DNA from: Impatiens glandulifera
Lineage: Eukaryota; Streptophyta; Magnoliopsida; Ericales; Balsaminaceae
NCBI RefSeq assembly: GCF_907164915.1
Contig: NC_061869.1
Location: 46,125,771 to 46,189,770 of the forward strand
Direction: 5' to 3'
DNA length: 64,000 bases
The notes under the pieces are model-generated. The model did not search any database. It was not told the origin of the DNA and saw nothing but the letters and a program-made list of their open reading frames with translations. Both the position numbers and the translations under genes were made by a program. Shown here one piece after another: positions 31,437-42,180 of the stretch (positions are counted from its first letter, which is position 1; each line of letters opens with the position of its first letter).

Positions 31437-33332
31437 TGTCACACCCAAAAAACTCATTTCAAGACCGAGTAAAATATGTGTCAAGACCGAGGAAAATCTG
31501 AGTTAGGATCGAGGAGGTTCGACCGAGGATATTATTGCCTTACTCATAATTCAGCCAAACCACACTTCTACAAAACCATACTTATACCATGTCATTCTTA
31601 TTCAAACCCATACTTCTTCAAACCCATACTTCAGCCACCCATACTTCTGCCACCTCATGCCTATGTCACCCCATGTCATGACAAGCCCTTTATATATTAA
31701 AATATACAACCCATACTATGACCAGCTGATGTCAAGCCCTTTATAATAAACAATTATTTAACCCATGCTTTGACAAAGCCATGACAAATCCTTTCATTAG
31801 CAACTTGTCTAACCCATGCCTATGACAAGGCTATGACAAACCCTTTTCTTTATCAACTTGTCCAGTCCATGCCTATGACAAAGCATTGACCAACCTTTTT
31901 TTATTAAACAACTATTTAATCCATGCTATGACAAGTTGATGACAAACCCTTTTCATTATAATATTATCCAATCCATGCCTATGACAAGATGATGACCAAC
32001 CATTTTCATTATAATATTATTTAACCCATGCTATGACCAACAAGTGATTAACCATTTTTCCTCAACCGACCTCAGGATTCCTATATATACTACACCCATT
32101 CATTCATTTTATCATTTTCCTCTTCCTCTTTACTAAGAAAACAGAAGGCATACTTTAGAAGCAAGATCATACAACTTTAGCAAGATCATCTAAGGAAAAC
32201 AATCTTTTCTCAACCCATCTTTAGAAACCCACACCAGTTTCTATAGTTCATATATCTTCTATGATCTGTTTCACAAAGTATATTCTGTTTCATAAAGTAT
32301 ATTCTATTTTCCAAAAGCATAATATGTTTTCCAAAGCTATGATCTGTTTTTCTCAAAGTATAATATATTTTTCCAAGGTATGATATGTTTTTATGGAAAA
32401 CATAGTGAATAAAGATGTATATGATGATTATGGGAGGAAAGCTAGCCAACATGAGCTCTGGTATTTCGATTCCAACTAATGGTTGCTTATTATGGAACTT
32501 ACTTCTGAACATGAGCTATCAAAAGATCTACCCACACATAATATGTCTAACCATGTTGTGGACTTTAGGGATAGACTCCAAAGAGTGCCTTCCAAATATG
32601 TGCTCAAAATGGATACCTCACCTTGAGGATCAGCTCTCAAGGTCAAGGGTCAAATATGTGCTCGAAATGTTACTGTTTTATCACTGTGGAATATTATTTT
32701 ATAAACCAGCATATCAATACAAGAAGTTTTTAAATGCATTTGATATACTCTTTATAAATGTTTGCTGGATCTTTAGACTCACTATGCTTGTGTGGTGTAG
32801 GTACACATCAATAGATTTTTGTTGACATAATGAAGGGAGGCTTGGAAAGTGGGCAAGGTGCAGGGGAGGTGTGTGTGGGAGGAGGGACAAATGAAGATCA
32901 AGTACCCAGCATATCAATAAAAGAAGTTTTTAAATGCATTTGATATACTCTTTATAAATGTTTGCAGGATCTTTAGACTCACTATGCTTGTGTGGTGTAG
33001 GTACACATCAATAGATTTTTGTTGACATAATGAAGGGAGGCTTGGAGAGTGGGCAAGGTGCAGGGGAGGTGTGTGTTGGAGGAGGGACAAATGAAGATCA
33101 AGTACTTTTTAGGGTCTAGCACTTAAAGACCGAAGTTTTTGTAACAATGGACCATATCTTAAATGTTTTTGATGTAAAACACCGTGTCTGGTTTTAAAAG
33201 ACCGAATTTTTGTAGTACCACTTATATATATATATAACTTTTCTGCATATGTCTCTATTTTTCCGTTTATGTATGTAACGTTTTAAACATCCCTCACTCG
33301 GTCTAAGTAATTTAGGAGTCAAGGGTGTTACA
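31437..33332 (+). repeat. Gypsy 3' LTR
   Basis: 1.90 kb. Relative to the 5' LTR it lacks about 110 bp of the GACCGAG subrepeat near its start, but carries a tandem duplication of about 195-200 bp (about 32707-32901 and 32906-33104). It ends GTGTTACA before the CGTAG duplication. Confidence 0.92.
32707..33104 (+). repeat. Tandem duplication inside the gypsy 3' LTR
   Basis: Two nearly identical units each run from CAGCATATCAATA(C/A)AAGAAG through the GGGAGGCTTGGA(A/G)AGTGGGC segment to AAATGAAGATCAAGTAC. The 5' LTR has a single unit, so the duplication is specific to this LTR and postdates insertion. Confidence 0.88.
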
Positions 33333-33337
33333 CGTAG
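33333..33337. other. Target-site duplication CGTAG, right copy (gypsy)
   Basis: Matches 24943-24947 exactly. Confidence 0.92.
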
Positions 33338-34740
33338 CCTTTTAGACGTAGACTATATCCTTAGATAAATAACTAGGTTTGGGATAAAACAAAAACTATA
33401 ATAATTATTCACGTTTCGGAAGGTCAATTATTTTGTAGTAGAGACTATCCATTTAGAAGAGTGTGTGGGCCATAAAGCCACTAGTCTTTTTCCACACGTA
33501 ACCAAACATTGAACCCAATTTTTTTTCAAAAATATGTCCTTCTTAGTTTCTCGAGGAGCATACTAAGTGGCGACTCTAAAAAATAGCCAAAAGTATGTCT
33601 AACTATTGTTGAGTTCTATTTCGATTCTTTGTCTCAATTTTAGTGAGACATCTCCCAAGTGACTTGTTTCGTCACCTCATTATAAAAGATTCGAGAGGAA
33701 GGTAAGCCACGAGACTTAGCAAAGTAATCGACTCTAAACATTTTTCTAAAGATTGCACAAGTCGAACATACCATTTTGGTTCATCGTTTCACTCAAGATT
33801 CGAGAGAAAGGTAAGGTATGGGACCGACTAATTTCAAATCGCACAAACCGCCCTTAAAGACAAGGTAAAAATATTATAAAATTGACAAAAAAATCTTTTT
33901 TTAGACGGAAGAGAGAGAAAAAACGTACAATCATCTTCATTGTTCAAGTTAATTTCAATTGTATTGTTTAGTTGTGGATGTGTTTTGATTCTCATTATTT
34001 AAATAGCGTTTCATTTCAATGTTCATTTTAGAGTTAATGTTATCATCACAAAACGCATACTCGAAATTCTCTTCATTAAATAAAACGCTACTATCTATTA
34101 CAACATAACTCTTTCCAGAATTATAATGAGAGGATAGAGTTTCTGAGTGAGTTTTTCAAATATAATCTCCTATATTACTTAATCACCCTCCTCTCGATTC
34201 CTAGTTCTAGTGATATCGGCAGTCTTCTTAGTAATATAAGGATCGTCTAAATCTCTGTGGATCAAGTCAAATGAGGTTGCCCCTTAGGAGTGTTCGTATG
34301 TTCTCGTTGAGGATTCGCTCGTTCAGATTTAGCTTTCATTTCCAAGCTTCCAGGTCTTTGAGATATCCTTCGAGCTCGCTCCACCACTTCTCGGTCCTTT
34401 CTTGTCCACGCAAAGAAAATAGTTAATTTGGTCAAGGAAATCAATAAATATCACAAAACCATGAAAACATTTTTGGGTCAAGGGATTAATGAAGGGTTTA
34501 AAAAGGCTAAAGCACAATAAATCATGTCCTTCTCGTAGTTCAATGTGGGAGGTATCTAAATGTGAGAATTTTCAATCTTACCTTTTTCTGGTCTCTTCTC
34601 CTTTTGTCCTTTGATAGCCTAAATCATTCGTGCCATACCTCTCTTAAGTCGCCTTTATGAGATTGACAATACATGTACAATGAAGACCCAAACTCATTTC
34701 AGGAAAGTATCACATCTTAAACATTATGTTCTGAATCGGA
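33338..34740. other. Intergenic stretch, probably old gypsy (Tat-like) sequence
   Basis: No gene seen. GAGGAGCATACTAAGTGGCGACTCT at about 33553-33577 resembles the LTR end plus primer site (TGGCGACTC) of Tat-lineage elements, but no matching LTR was found. The rest is AT-rich, with a repeated AAGATTCGAGAG(G/A)AAGGTAAG motif (33685 and 33797). Confidence 0.35.
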
Positions 34741-36290
34741 TAATTAAACTAAGAGAAACTCGGAGTACATGAAGGATCTATCTCTGATATAAACACCAAA
34801 CTTACTTCAAAACCATTCAATTTGACGTATTTGTTAGATACGTGAAAGGTGCTAACACCACTCGCAGAATACACATCCTTGGCAACTGTAATCTTAGAAC
34901 CATTAACCATAAATTTGAGTTTCTGATGCAACGTGGAAGCCACTACCTTTTTCTTGTGTAGCCACGAACTCTCGAGAATAATATTTTATGACAGTTGCAT
35001 GCCGATAATGAAAAGTGAATCTCGACGGGCTAGCCCGACACCTTGATTGTTGTCTTGAAATTGCTCATGACTTATTTTCTCGTATTTTCTAAGTCACATA
35101 CACATAAATATGAAGGGACAATCGAATATCTCTTGATGTCAATCTTCTCAAGTGTTCACCATGGGCATATATTCCATGTCAAGCCGTTATCAATGAGGGT
35201 CATTGAAACAATCTTAAACTCCATCTTTACTGTAATGTATAGCTCTTTTGCATAACCTACTCTAAAACTTAGCAAATTTGCATCATCAAACCTAGTTTTC
35301 TTTTCTTTCATGGCACCACTGATCATGCTCATTAGCTCTTCGGGAGTTGTATTTACAAATCAGAATTTATTAGTTCTATCAACATCGTCTTTGTATATTG
35401 AATGGAGTAGATTAACAACTCCTAAATCAATATATTAGCCCTAATTTTCTTCAATTGTCTCAACATATTGTCGTCCGCATTAGCCTATATCGGATCATCA
35501 ATTTTCTTCTTAATAAAGTTTTCAAAAGGGGCCAATTTCCCAAAAGGAATAGTCTTCATGAAGCTAGATTGGAAATTTATTCATCTTCTAGTCACATTGA
35601 AATATTCTCTCACTTTTCTTTTCCTAACCTTCTCTATGCAGACATTGACTTCTTAGAATTTTGCACCTCTAATTCTATTCTTGTCTTTTTTCTCGTCCTT
35701 CTCTCTTTCAACCACCTAAAATTCTAGTCACATGGAAGAAGATGTCCTTCGATCGTTGGCTACGTTAGAAGACATATTTCGGCGTTATATCAATTCTAAG
35801 TGTTCCGTCTTCATTTCGTATGGGCTTTCGCATCCCAGTCATTTTCCTACCGTTTAGGTCTTCTACCTTCCACACTTGGGTTCGCTTAGAAATGATCCCT
35901 TTTACCAGGGATCGAACCTAGGCTATGCCTAGATTCCTACTGCCTATCGATGGTTCCTAGTGATTTTTTTTCCGATCAAATGATATTATAACCCTCGGGA
36001 AGTTCCCTCTGTAGCTTAGCACATATCGATTGATATGTGCCAATACAGGGATCACAGGGTGGCTCGAGATTTGATGAGTTTCAATATTGGTTTGCGTGCT
36101 AGGCATCTTTTTAAAATGAAACATTATTTTAAATATTTTGATAGTACCTAGCTATTTTTAAAATTAGTTATATACAAACAATTAATTATATTCAACTTTT
36201 AATAATCTAGAGATCAAATGATAATTTAATTAAAACCCAATTTAAATTAATTGGACATAATTAATTTCATAAAAAATTATTTAATTGAAA
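34741..36290 (-). pseudogene. Gypsy Tat/Ogre-like gag-protease remnant
   Basis: On the minus strand, 35340-35170 reads as the segment before and including a Tat-type protease (F-D-D-A-N-L..., A-K-E-L-Y-I-T-V-K, M-T-L-I-N-D-G-L-T-W-N-I-C-P, where the family has V-D-N-G-S-A/S-L-N). From 35000 to 34749 comes S-S-W-L-H-K-K-K-V-V-A-S-T-L-H-Q-K-L-K-F, a hallmark of this lineage (G-R-P-W-I-H...S-T-L-H-Q-K-L-K-F). A TGGTGACTCTGTT-like primer site lies at about 36277-36289 on the same strand. The sequence is heavily decayed and no RT or integrase is visible. Ends are approximate. Confidence 0.65.
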
Positions 36291-37372
36291 ACAGAGTCAC
36301 CAAATGATTTTAGAAAAATCAGTAAAAGGTAGGCGTACAAGCGTATTTTATACCACAGTTTCCACAAGGGGTTCCTTTTTTGGTTACGCTCGGGAAAGGG
36401 CTTTCGCGCTATGTCCTCTACTCCCATCGAATACAGTTTTATTTTTAAAAAGTCTGGTTATTGAAAATTTATAACATTTATTTCCTTTAATTAGTTGTTT
36501 TAAGTTCTAAACAAGGATAAATGATTGAAGGCTAGGAATCTGTTTGAGCCGTATTTGGAAAAGGCACAATTAGGAGTCCAGCCCTAAAAGCCCTAAACCT
36601 GTTTGGACTGTCTTTGGGTTGGGCAGTAATAAATAGAGCTCATGCTAAATATTCTGGTCCCATAAATAATTCATCCAGTACATTTGGAATTAGCTGGCTA
36701 GAGCTCATGCCAGACAGCCTCTTCCCGTTTTTGTCAATACTCCTTCATAAATAGTATGCGCCCATGTATGCATAAATCATAAGGGTTTCTGTTTTATAAA
36801 AGTTTATACTTACAAATCATGGAAACCCTATAATTTCTGGAAAACATGAAGACCCTTGTCTTTCTTTAGAAAACAGATTGTTTACAACCCAAGTTTATCC
36901 ATAAAACACTATTATGCCATGAAAACATGTATTTCCAACATATATGAAATTTGGGCAGAAAGTACTTGTGATATATAGCTATGTGTGTCATAAAGAAGGA
37001 ATTTAAGAAAAAGTTTCCCTTAATTTCGAAATTGAGATAAAGAATATGATCTTGGCTAGGTTGGCTCTTGTCTTGAAGGAAAGCTCCTAATTCTTGCTTA
37101 AAGAGAGAGAGAACTGAATTTGGAAATGAATTAGGCTAAAGGGGGTAAGGTGAGCTAAGGGATGCTATGCTAAGTGTGTAGCATGCAGCTGGGGTAAGTG
37201 GAAAGCATGCAATGGGTATGAGTGGAGTGTTATTTAGCTTACATGTGTCCAAATTAAAGGAAAAACAAGTTGGTTTAATTATTGACTAAAGAGGTAATTA
37301 AATTAGGATAAAACTTATCCTAATTATCTAGTGGGTCCCTTCACATGGGTCTATGCCACTTGTTGTTTTTAT
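36291..37372. other. No gene seen; possible decayed Tat-like LTR
   Basis: It lies upstream (on the minus strand) of a putative Tat-type primer site, so part may be LTR, but no second copy exists in the window. The segment GGTTACGCTCGGGAAAGGG (about 36381) is typical of Tat-element flanks in my recollection. Confidence 0.3.
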
Positions 37373-37736
37373 TGTTGAGTTATGGAGCCTACACTTATAA
37401 TAAATTCTACATTGTTAATTAGAGTTTATTGAGTTTTCTTTTTTTGATTTTGGGCTTGGGCCTGACCAAAGTTATTTAGGTTTATTACCTGAATGTTTAC
37501 CCTATAAATATGTGATTATTAAGGGTTTACATTGTTAGACAGAATTCTAGAGAGATAAAGTGTGAGGCAAAAACTTTGTATTCCTTCTTCTTCATAGTAA
37601 ATCTGGTGGTGGCTGAAGTGGATGTAGCTCAATCTGAGTGAACCACTATAAATCTGTGTGTTCTTGAATTTTTCTTTCTTGTGTTTTTACAGATTGTTTT
37701 CAAACAGGTCGGATTTGGGAGATACAAATCCTAACA
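37373..37736 (+). repeat. Copia-3 5' LTR
   Basis: 364 bp with TATAAATA near 37503. About 96% identical to 39594-39950 by eye. Confidence 0.9.
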
Positions 37737-37780
37737 ACTGGTATTAGAGCAGCTAGGCTAGATCTGAGCATTGGAAACAA

Positions 37781-39593
37781 TGGCAAGTGAGAACAGTATA
37801 TGACATGGGATTGGAAGATTTGATGGGACAGATTATGCCTTCTGTAGAATGCAGATTGAAGATTATCTCTATGGAAAGAAGCTTCATGTTCCTTTGAGTG
37901 AGAAACCAGAGAAGATGGATGAAGCTGAATGGAAACTCCTTGATAGACGGGTTTTGGGAGTTGTCTGAATGACGCTAGCCAAGACGGTTGCTCACAATGT
38001 AGCAAAGGAGAAGACCACCATGGGTCTGATGAAAGCTCTTTCTGATATGTATGAGAAACCATCTGCTAACAACAAGGTATACTTAATGAAAAGACTCTTT
38101 TACTTAAAAATGGTTGATGGTACTTCTGTCACTACTCATTTGAATGAATTCAATACAATTGTGAATCAATTGCTATATGTTGAGATTGATTTTGGGGATG
38201 AAGTTAGTGCCCTGATTTTGTTAGCATCTCTACCAAATAGTTTGGAACCTATGAGGGCAGCAATTAGTAATTCAGTTGGAAATGCTAAACTGAAATTTGT
38301 TGAAGTTAGAGATCATATTCTTGCTGAAGAGGTTCGTAAAATTGATTCTGGAGAAACATTCAAAGGTTCTGCTCTGAATGTGAAAAACAGGGGAAGAGGT
38401 AAAGATAGAACTTTCAACCGAGGTAAAAGTAGATCTATGTCAAGGAGCAGGAGGAGTCAGTCCAAGTCTGGGAGGACATTTGAGTGCTGGAATTGTGGTA
38501 AACAAGGTCATCTGAAGAGGAATTGCAAAGCACCGAAGAAAAACGGTGATGATAAAAATGGTGCAGCCAACGTTGTTACAGAATCTGTCACTGATGCGTT
38601 ACTTCTGTCTGTTGTTAGCCCGATATATTCATGGGTTTTGGACTCAGGAGCGTCTTTCCACACCACTGCTCACAAAAATTTATGGAGAATTATGTGGCTG
38701 GAAACTGTGGGAAAGTTTATCTCGCAGATGGTGAGCCACTGGATATTGTTGGCATTGGTGACATCAAATTGAAGATGGCAAATGGTTCTGTTTGGAAGAT
38801 TAATAAGGTGAGACACATTCCAGGTTTAATGCGCAATCTGATTTCTATTATACAACTTGATGAAGAAGGTCACAATTTCAGTTGTGGAAATGGTGCGTAG
38901 AAGGTGACTAAAGGAGCAATTATTGTTGCTCGAGGTCATAAAACTGGAACGTTATACACGACTTCAACTTGCAGAGAAACAATTGATGTTGTAGTTGATG
39001 ACTCGAAGAACAGTGAGTTGTGGCATTGCAGGTTGGGCCATATGAGTGAAAAATGGATGGAAATTCTTTTGAAGAATGGACAGATTCCAGAACTGAAGTC
39101 TGTTGAACATCAGTTATGTGAAAACTGCATTCTTGGAAAACAGAAACGGGTGAGTTTCTTAAAGATTGGGAAGGAGCTCAAGAAAGAAAGACTAGAGTTG
39201 GTACATACTGATGTGTGGGGACCTGCACCTGTTTCTTCTATTGGCGGATCATACTACTATGTGACTTTTATAGATGATTCAACAAGAAAAGTATGGGTTT
39301 ACTTTATGAAGCACAAATCTGAAGTATTTGCTATTTTCAAGAAGTGGAAGGCTTTGGTTGAAAATGAAACAAATCAGAAAGTTAAGTGCTTGAGATCCGA
39401 CAATGGAGGTGAATATATCAATCTAGATTTCAAAGAATATTGTGCTATGAATGGGATCAGTATGGTGAAGACTGTTCCCCGAACGCCTCAAGAGAATGGA
39501 GTAGTTGAACGAATGAATCGAACATTGAACGAGCGTGCTAGAAGCATGAGATTGCATGCAGGGCTGCCTAAAACCTTCTACATTGTTGAGTTA
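37781..39593 (+). pseudogene. Copia-3 gag, protease and truncated integrase
   Basis: Gag starts ATG 37781 with stops at 37799-37801 and 37966-37968. The main frame (37969-38772) has the copia gag domain, an R/S-rich tract and a CCHC knuckle (CWNCGKQGHLKRNC). The protease motif W-V-L-D-S-G-A-S-F-H-T is at about 38634, with a frameshift near 38680. Integrase resumes after TAG 38898-38900: L-W-H-C-R-L-G-H-M, C-E-N-C, H-T-D-V-W-G-P, S-D-N-G-G-E-Y and Q-E-N-G-V-V-E-R-M-N, ending at A-G-L-P-K-T-F where LTR sequence begins. The catalytic D, D, E are present but the C-terminal integrase and all RT are missing. Confidence 0.88.
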
Positions 39594-39950
39594 TGGAGCC
39601 TACACTTATAATAAATTCTACATTGTTAATTAGAGTTTATTGGGTTTTCTTTTTTTGGTTTTGGGCTTGGGCCTGACCAACGTTATTTAGGTTTATTACC
39701 TGAATGTTTACCCTATAAATATGTGATTATTAAGGATTTACATTGTTAGACAGAATTCTAGAGAGATAAAGTGTGAGGCAAAAACTCTGTATTCCTTCTT
39801 CTTCTTCATAGTAAATATGGTGGTGGCTGAAGTGGATGTAGCACAATTTGAGTGAACCACTATAAATCTGTGTGTTCTTGTGTTCTTCTTTCTTGTGTTT
39901 TTACAGATTGTTTTCAAACAGGTCGGATTTGGGAGATACAAATCCTAACA
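39594..39950 (+). repeat. Copia-3 3' LTR
   Basis: Follows the integrase frame with no PPT. The shared sequence starts ATTGTTGAG in both copies. Confidence 0.9.
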
Positions 39951-40667
39951 ACTATTAAAAATTGGCTAAGTATAAATAAAAGCCTCTAGTATACCATGTC
40001 CCTTATACATTCTGGCTATATTTATAAGTTAACACATAGCATTTATATCCCAATTCATTATAGCAGCAACAAGTCTATTCCTAAATATTAAGTGTGAGCC
40101 TCTTCTACCATGGTTCTTCCTACAAACTGTCCCATAATATAATTAGCACAGCCTTTTTATATCTCAGCCCCTAGTAATAATAATACAAGTCTCTTCCTAC
40201 AATGACCCATAAATAAATACATAAGGGTGAACAATTTCAGAATTGCACCCTTGACCCTACTAGCCTTTTTGAACAAAAAAAGATGAGTTTGGGCATAACA
40301 GGGCGCGTGTGTGCTTCTGCTACAGCAGGGTGCATGGCCTCTTCCTGGGCGCTAGATCCGGTGCACAAAATTCTTGTTATAATGAAATATTTTATTTTCA
40401 GCCACATAGGATCATCGGTTTATATTTTTAATAAAAAAAGTTATTTGAATTTGAATTTGAATTTTTAATTATTTCTTGCATTTTTCTTCAACAAATTAAT
40501 ACAACAAAATATTTTTGACAACATAATAAAAATTATGTTCATTTATTTTATTTTTGGGTATTTATTTAATTGTTTTATGCCATAAATTATACATAATTTA
40601 TGTTTAAAATCATAATTAAATTATTTCACCTTTTATTTGGATTTAATTTGAGTAAAATAAATACAAT
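39951..40667. other. AT-rich stretch between copia-3 and the Pack-MULE
   Basis: No gene seen. Contiguous with 37372 before copia-3 inserted. Confidence 0.4.
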
Positions 40668-40676
40668 ATTTTTAAC
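40668..40676. other. 9-bp target-site duplication ATTTTTAAC, left copy (Pack-MULE)
   Basis: ATTTTTAAC directly before the left TIR (GGGAAATTTAATTAAATG); the identical nine bases follow the right TIR at 54202-54210. Nine-base duplications are diagnostic of Mutator-type transposition. Confidence 0.93.
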
Positions 40677-41543
40677 GGGAAATTTAATTAAATGACCCTC
40701 ATTATATGCCTAATCCCAAAAACGGTCCACGGTTGATAAACTTTGCAAAGAGGGCTTTTTTGCCCTATGAAATGTCGGTCATGCCTTTGATAACAAATTT
40801 ACCGCTGATGTGCGAGCATTACTGATGCGAAAATCGTGTAATGCTCGCACATTATCATGCGAGCATTACACGATTCTCGCATTTGTAATACTCGCACATC
40901 ATCATGCGAGCATTACATGATTCTCGCACATCGTGTAATGCTCGCACATCAACGTATATAAAGTCTAATTTTGATCCTCATTACAGATTCAAAGTAATGC
41001 ATCATCGTCTTTTTCTTCTTCATTCTGTAAACCCTAGATATAGAGTTGTTACAATATCTTCTTCTTCATTTCAACCCGCGCCACTTCAATCGGGAATCGT
41101 CTGTCCGTTCGTCTGTCTCGTTTGAACTCATCATCGGTCGGCCGACCGGCCATTCGTCCGTCTCGTCGTTCGATTATTCAGGTCAGTTTAGGGTTTGGGT
41201 TTGGGTTTGGGTTTAGGGTTGTGTAATGTTCTTATTGATGGATAACTCCAATATATACTTATATATTGATGGATAATCCTTAGTCTTTAGGGTATTTGTA
41301 GCTTATAGGGTTTAGTTTTATGTGTAATACTTTATTCGGTCGGTTTCCCATTCAATTGGTTATTGGATATTTATGATGAAGGTACTTTATTTTCTTGAGT
41401 GTATGAAATTGATTTCACAGCACTCGCTGAATTGATTCCTGACCATGCTCGGGTAATGGGTGATGGACTGTATCGTGATGTATATATCTTCTTTAAGGTA
41501 AATGAATTCCTAAATGGATTCAATCAAACTCAAAGACAACCGG
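40677..41543 (+). repeat. Left TIR of Pack-MULE
   Basis: Includes subterminal palindromes built on GTGCGAGCATTAC and ACGATTCTCGCAT (40808-40951), a TATATAAAG box at 40955-40963, and a putative first exon with a short open frame ending near 41125. A splice donor CAG|GTCAGT follows (about 41181), then a TTTGGGT/TTTAGGGT telomere-like run (about 41193-41222) and part of a captured NPH3 exon (41421-41497). All of these recur inverted in the right arm. Confidence 0.9.
40955..40963 (+). promoter_or_regulatory. Inward TATA box in left TIR
   Basis: TATATAAAG inside the TIR, pointing at the NPH3-type fragment. The mirror copy at about 46498-46507 points at the URT1-type gene. Promoters in TIRs are usual for MULEs. 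Confidence 0.55.
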
Positions 41544-42180
41544 AAAAGCAATATCTTAGGTTTTGATGGCTTTTAGCATCAATATTTATACTTCGGTTTG
41601 TAGGTCCATCCAAACATAAAAGATTCGGAGCGATACAAGTTATGTAAAACTGTTTACAACCAGAAACTTTCTCAAGATACTTGTAACCATGCTGCTCAGA
41701 ACGAGAGGTTTCTAGTTTAGATGACAGTCCAAGTTCTATACTTTGAGCAAATCAGGCTCCGGAATGCCATGAATGGGAGCAACAGCCCTAACCAGTTCTT
41801 CTTTGGGTCCACAAATGGGAAATTTCCTCAACGTTCAGGAAGTGTGGGAAGTGGGACAGGAAGTGGATTTATCTCACCAAAAGATAGCTACGCATGTGTC
41901 AGAAGAGAGAATAGAGAACTGAAGCTGGAAGTTGCAAGAATGAGGATGAGACTAATAGACTTGGAAAAAGACCATGTCTCCATGAAACAGGAGCTGGTAA
42001 AGATACATCCATGAAACATATTATTCAAGTCATTCACAAAGAAACTAAGCAAACTTAATGTCCTATTTAGGCTAAGGCCCTTTGCAGCAAAGCCAATTCA
42101 GAATCAAGACTTATGTTACTAAAGCGAATGTGTCACTCAGTGTCTTGACCATGAAGAAGAGATGCCACAAATCTCAATGA
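41421..42180 (+). pseudogene. Captured NPH3/RPT2-type (NRL) gene fragment
   Basis: Exon 41421-41497 (acceptor CACAG before it, donor AAG|GTAAAT after) reads A-L-A-E-L-I-P-D-H-A-R. After an intron 41498-41603, the exon from 41604 reads H-P-N-I-K-D-S-E-R, Q-K-L-S-Q-D-T-C-N-H-A-A-Q-N-E-R, V-Q-V-L-Y-F-E-Q-I-R-L-R-N-A, the R-R-E-N-R-E-L-K-L-E coiled coil, and the C-terminal S-F-T-K-K-L-S-K-L-N. These are the NPH3 domain end and tail of plant BTB-NPH3 proteins, which act in phototropin signalling. The BTB domain and most of the NPH3 domain are absent. Stops at 41718-41720 (normally Gln), 42012-42014 and 42117-42119. A captured, non-functional fragment retaining an intron, so copied from DNA. Confidence 0.9.

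Larger units (their letters stand above)
24948..33332 (+). mobile_element. Ty3/gypsy chromovirus (Tekay/Del-like), complete but inactive
   Basis: LTRs 24948-26757 and 31437-33332 (TGTCACACCC...GTGTTACA), a tRNA-Met-type primer binding site at 26760-26772, and a 5-bp duplication CGTAG. Domain order gag, CCHC, protease, RT, RNase H, integrase, chromodomain places it in Ty3/gypsy chromoviruses. The C-terminal chromodomain and TGGTATCAGAGCA primer site fit the Tekay/Del lineage. Coding is broken by many stops and shifts. The LTRs are visibly more diverged than those of copia-1, so this is an older insertion. Confidence 0.94.
37373..39950 (+). mobile_element. Copia-3: short-LTR copia element lacking RT and RNase H
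   Basis: LTRs 37373-37736 (364 bp) and 39594-39950 (357 bp) run TGTTGAGTTATGG...AATCCTAACA, with a primer site TGGTATTAGAGCAG at 37739-37752. Inside are gag, protease and the first two thirds of integrase. The integrase frame then runs straight into the 3' LTR, so RT, RNase H and the PPT are absent. The flanks (TTTAT before, ACTAT after) do not form a clean 5-bp duplication. Non-autonomous deletion derivative. Confidence 0.9.

Noticed and set aside
33553..33577. Plus-strand Tat-type LTR end and primer site
   Set aside because: Only a short TGGCGACTCT match; no LTR pair or coding on that strand, so not called as an element.
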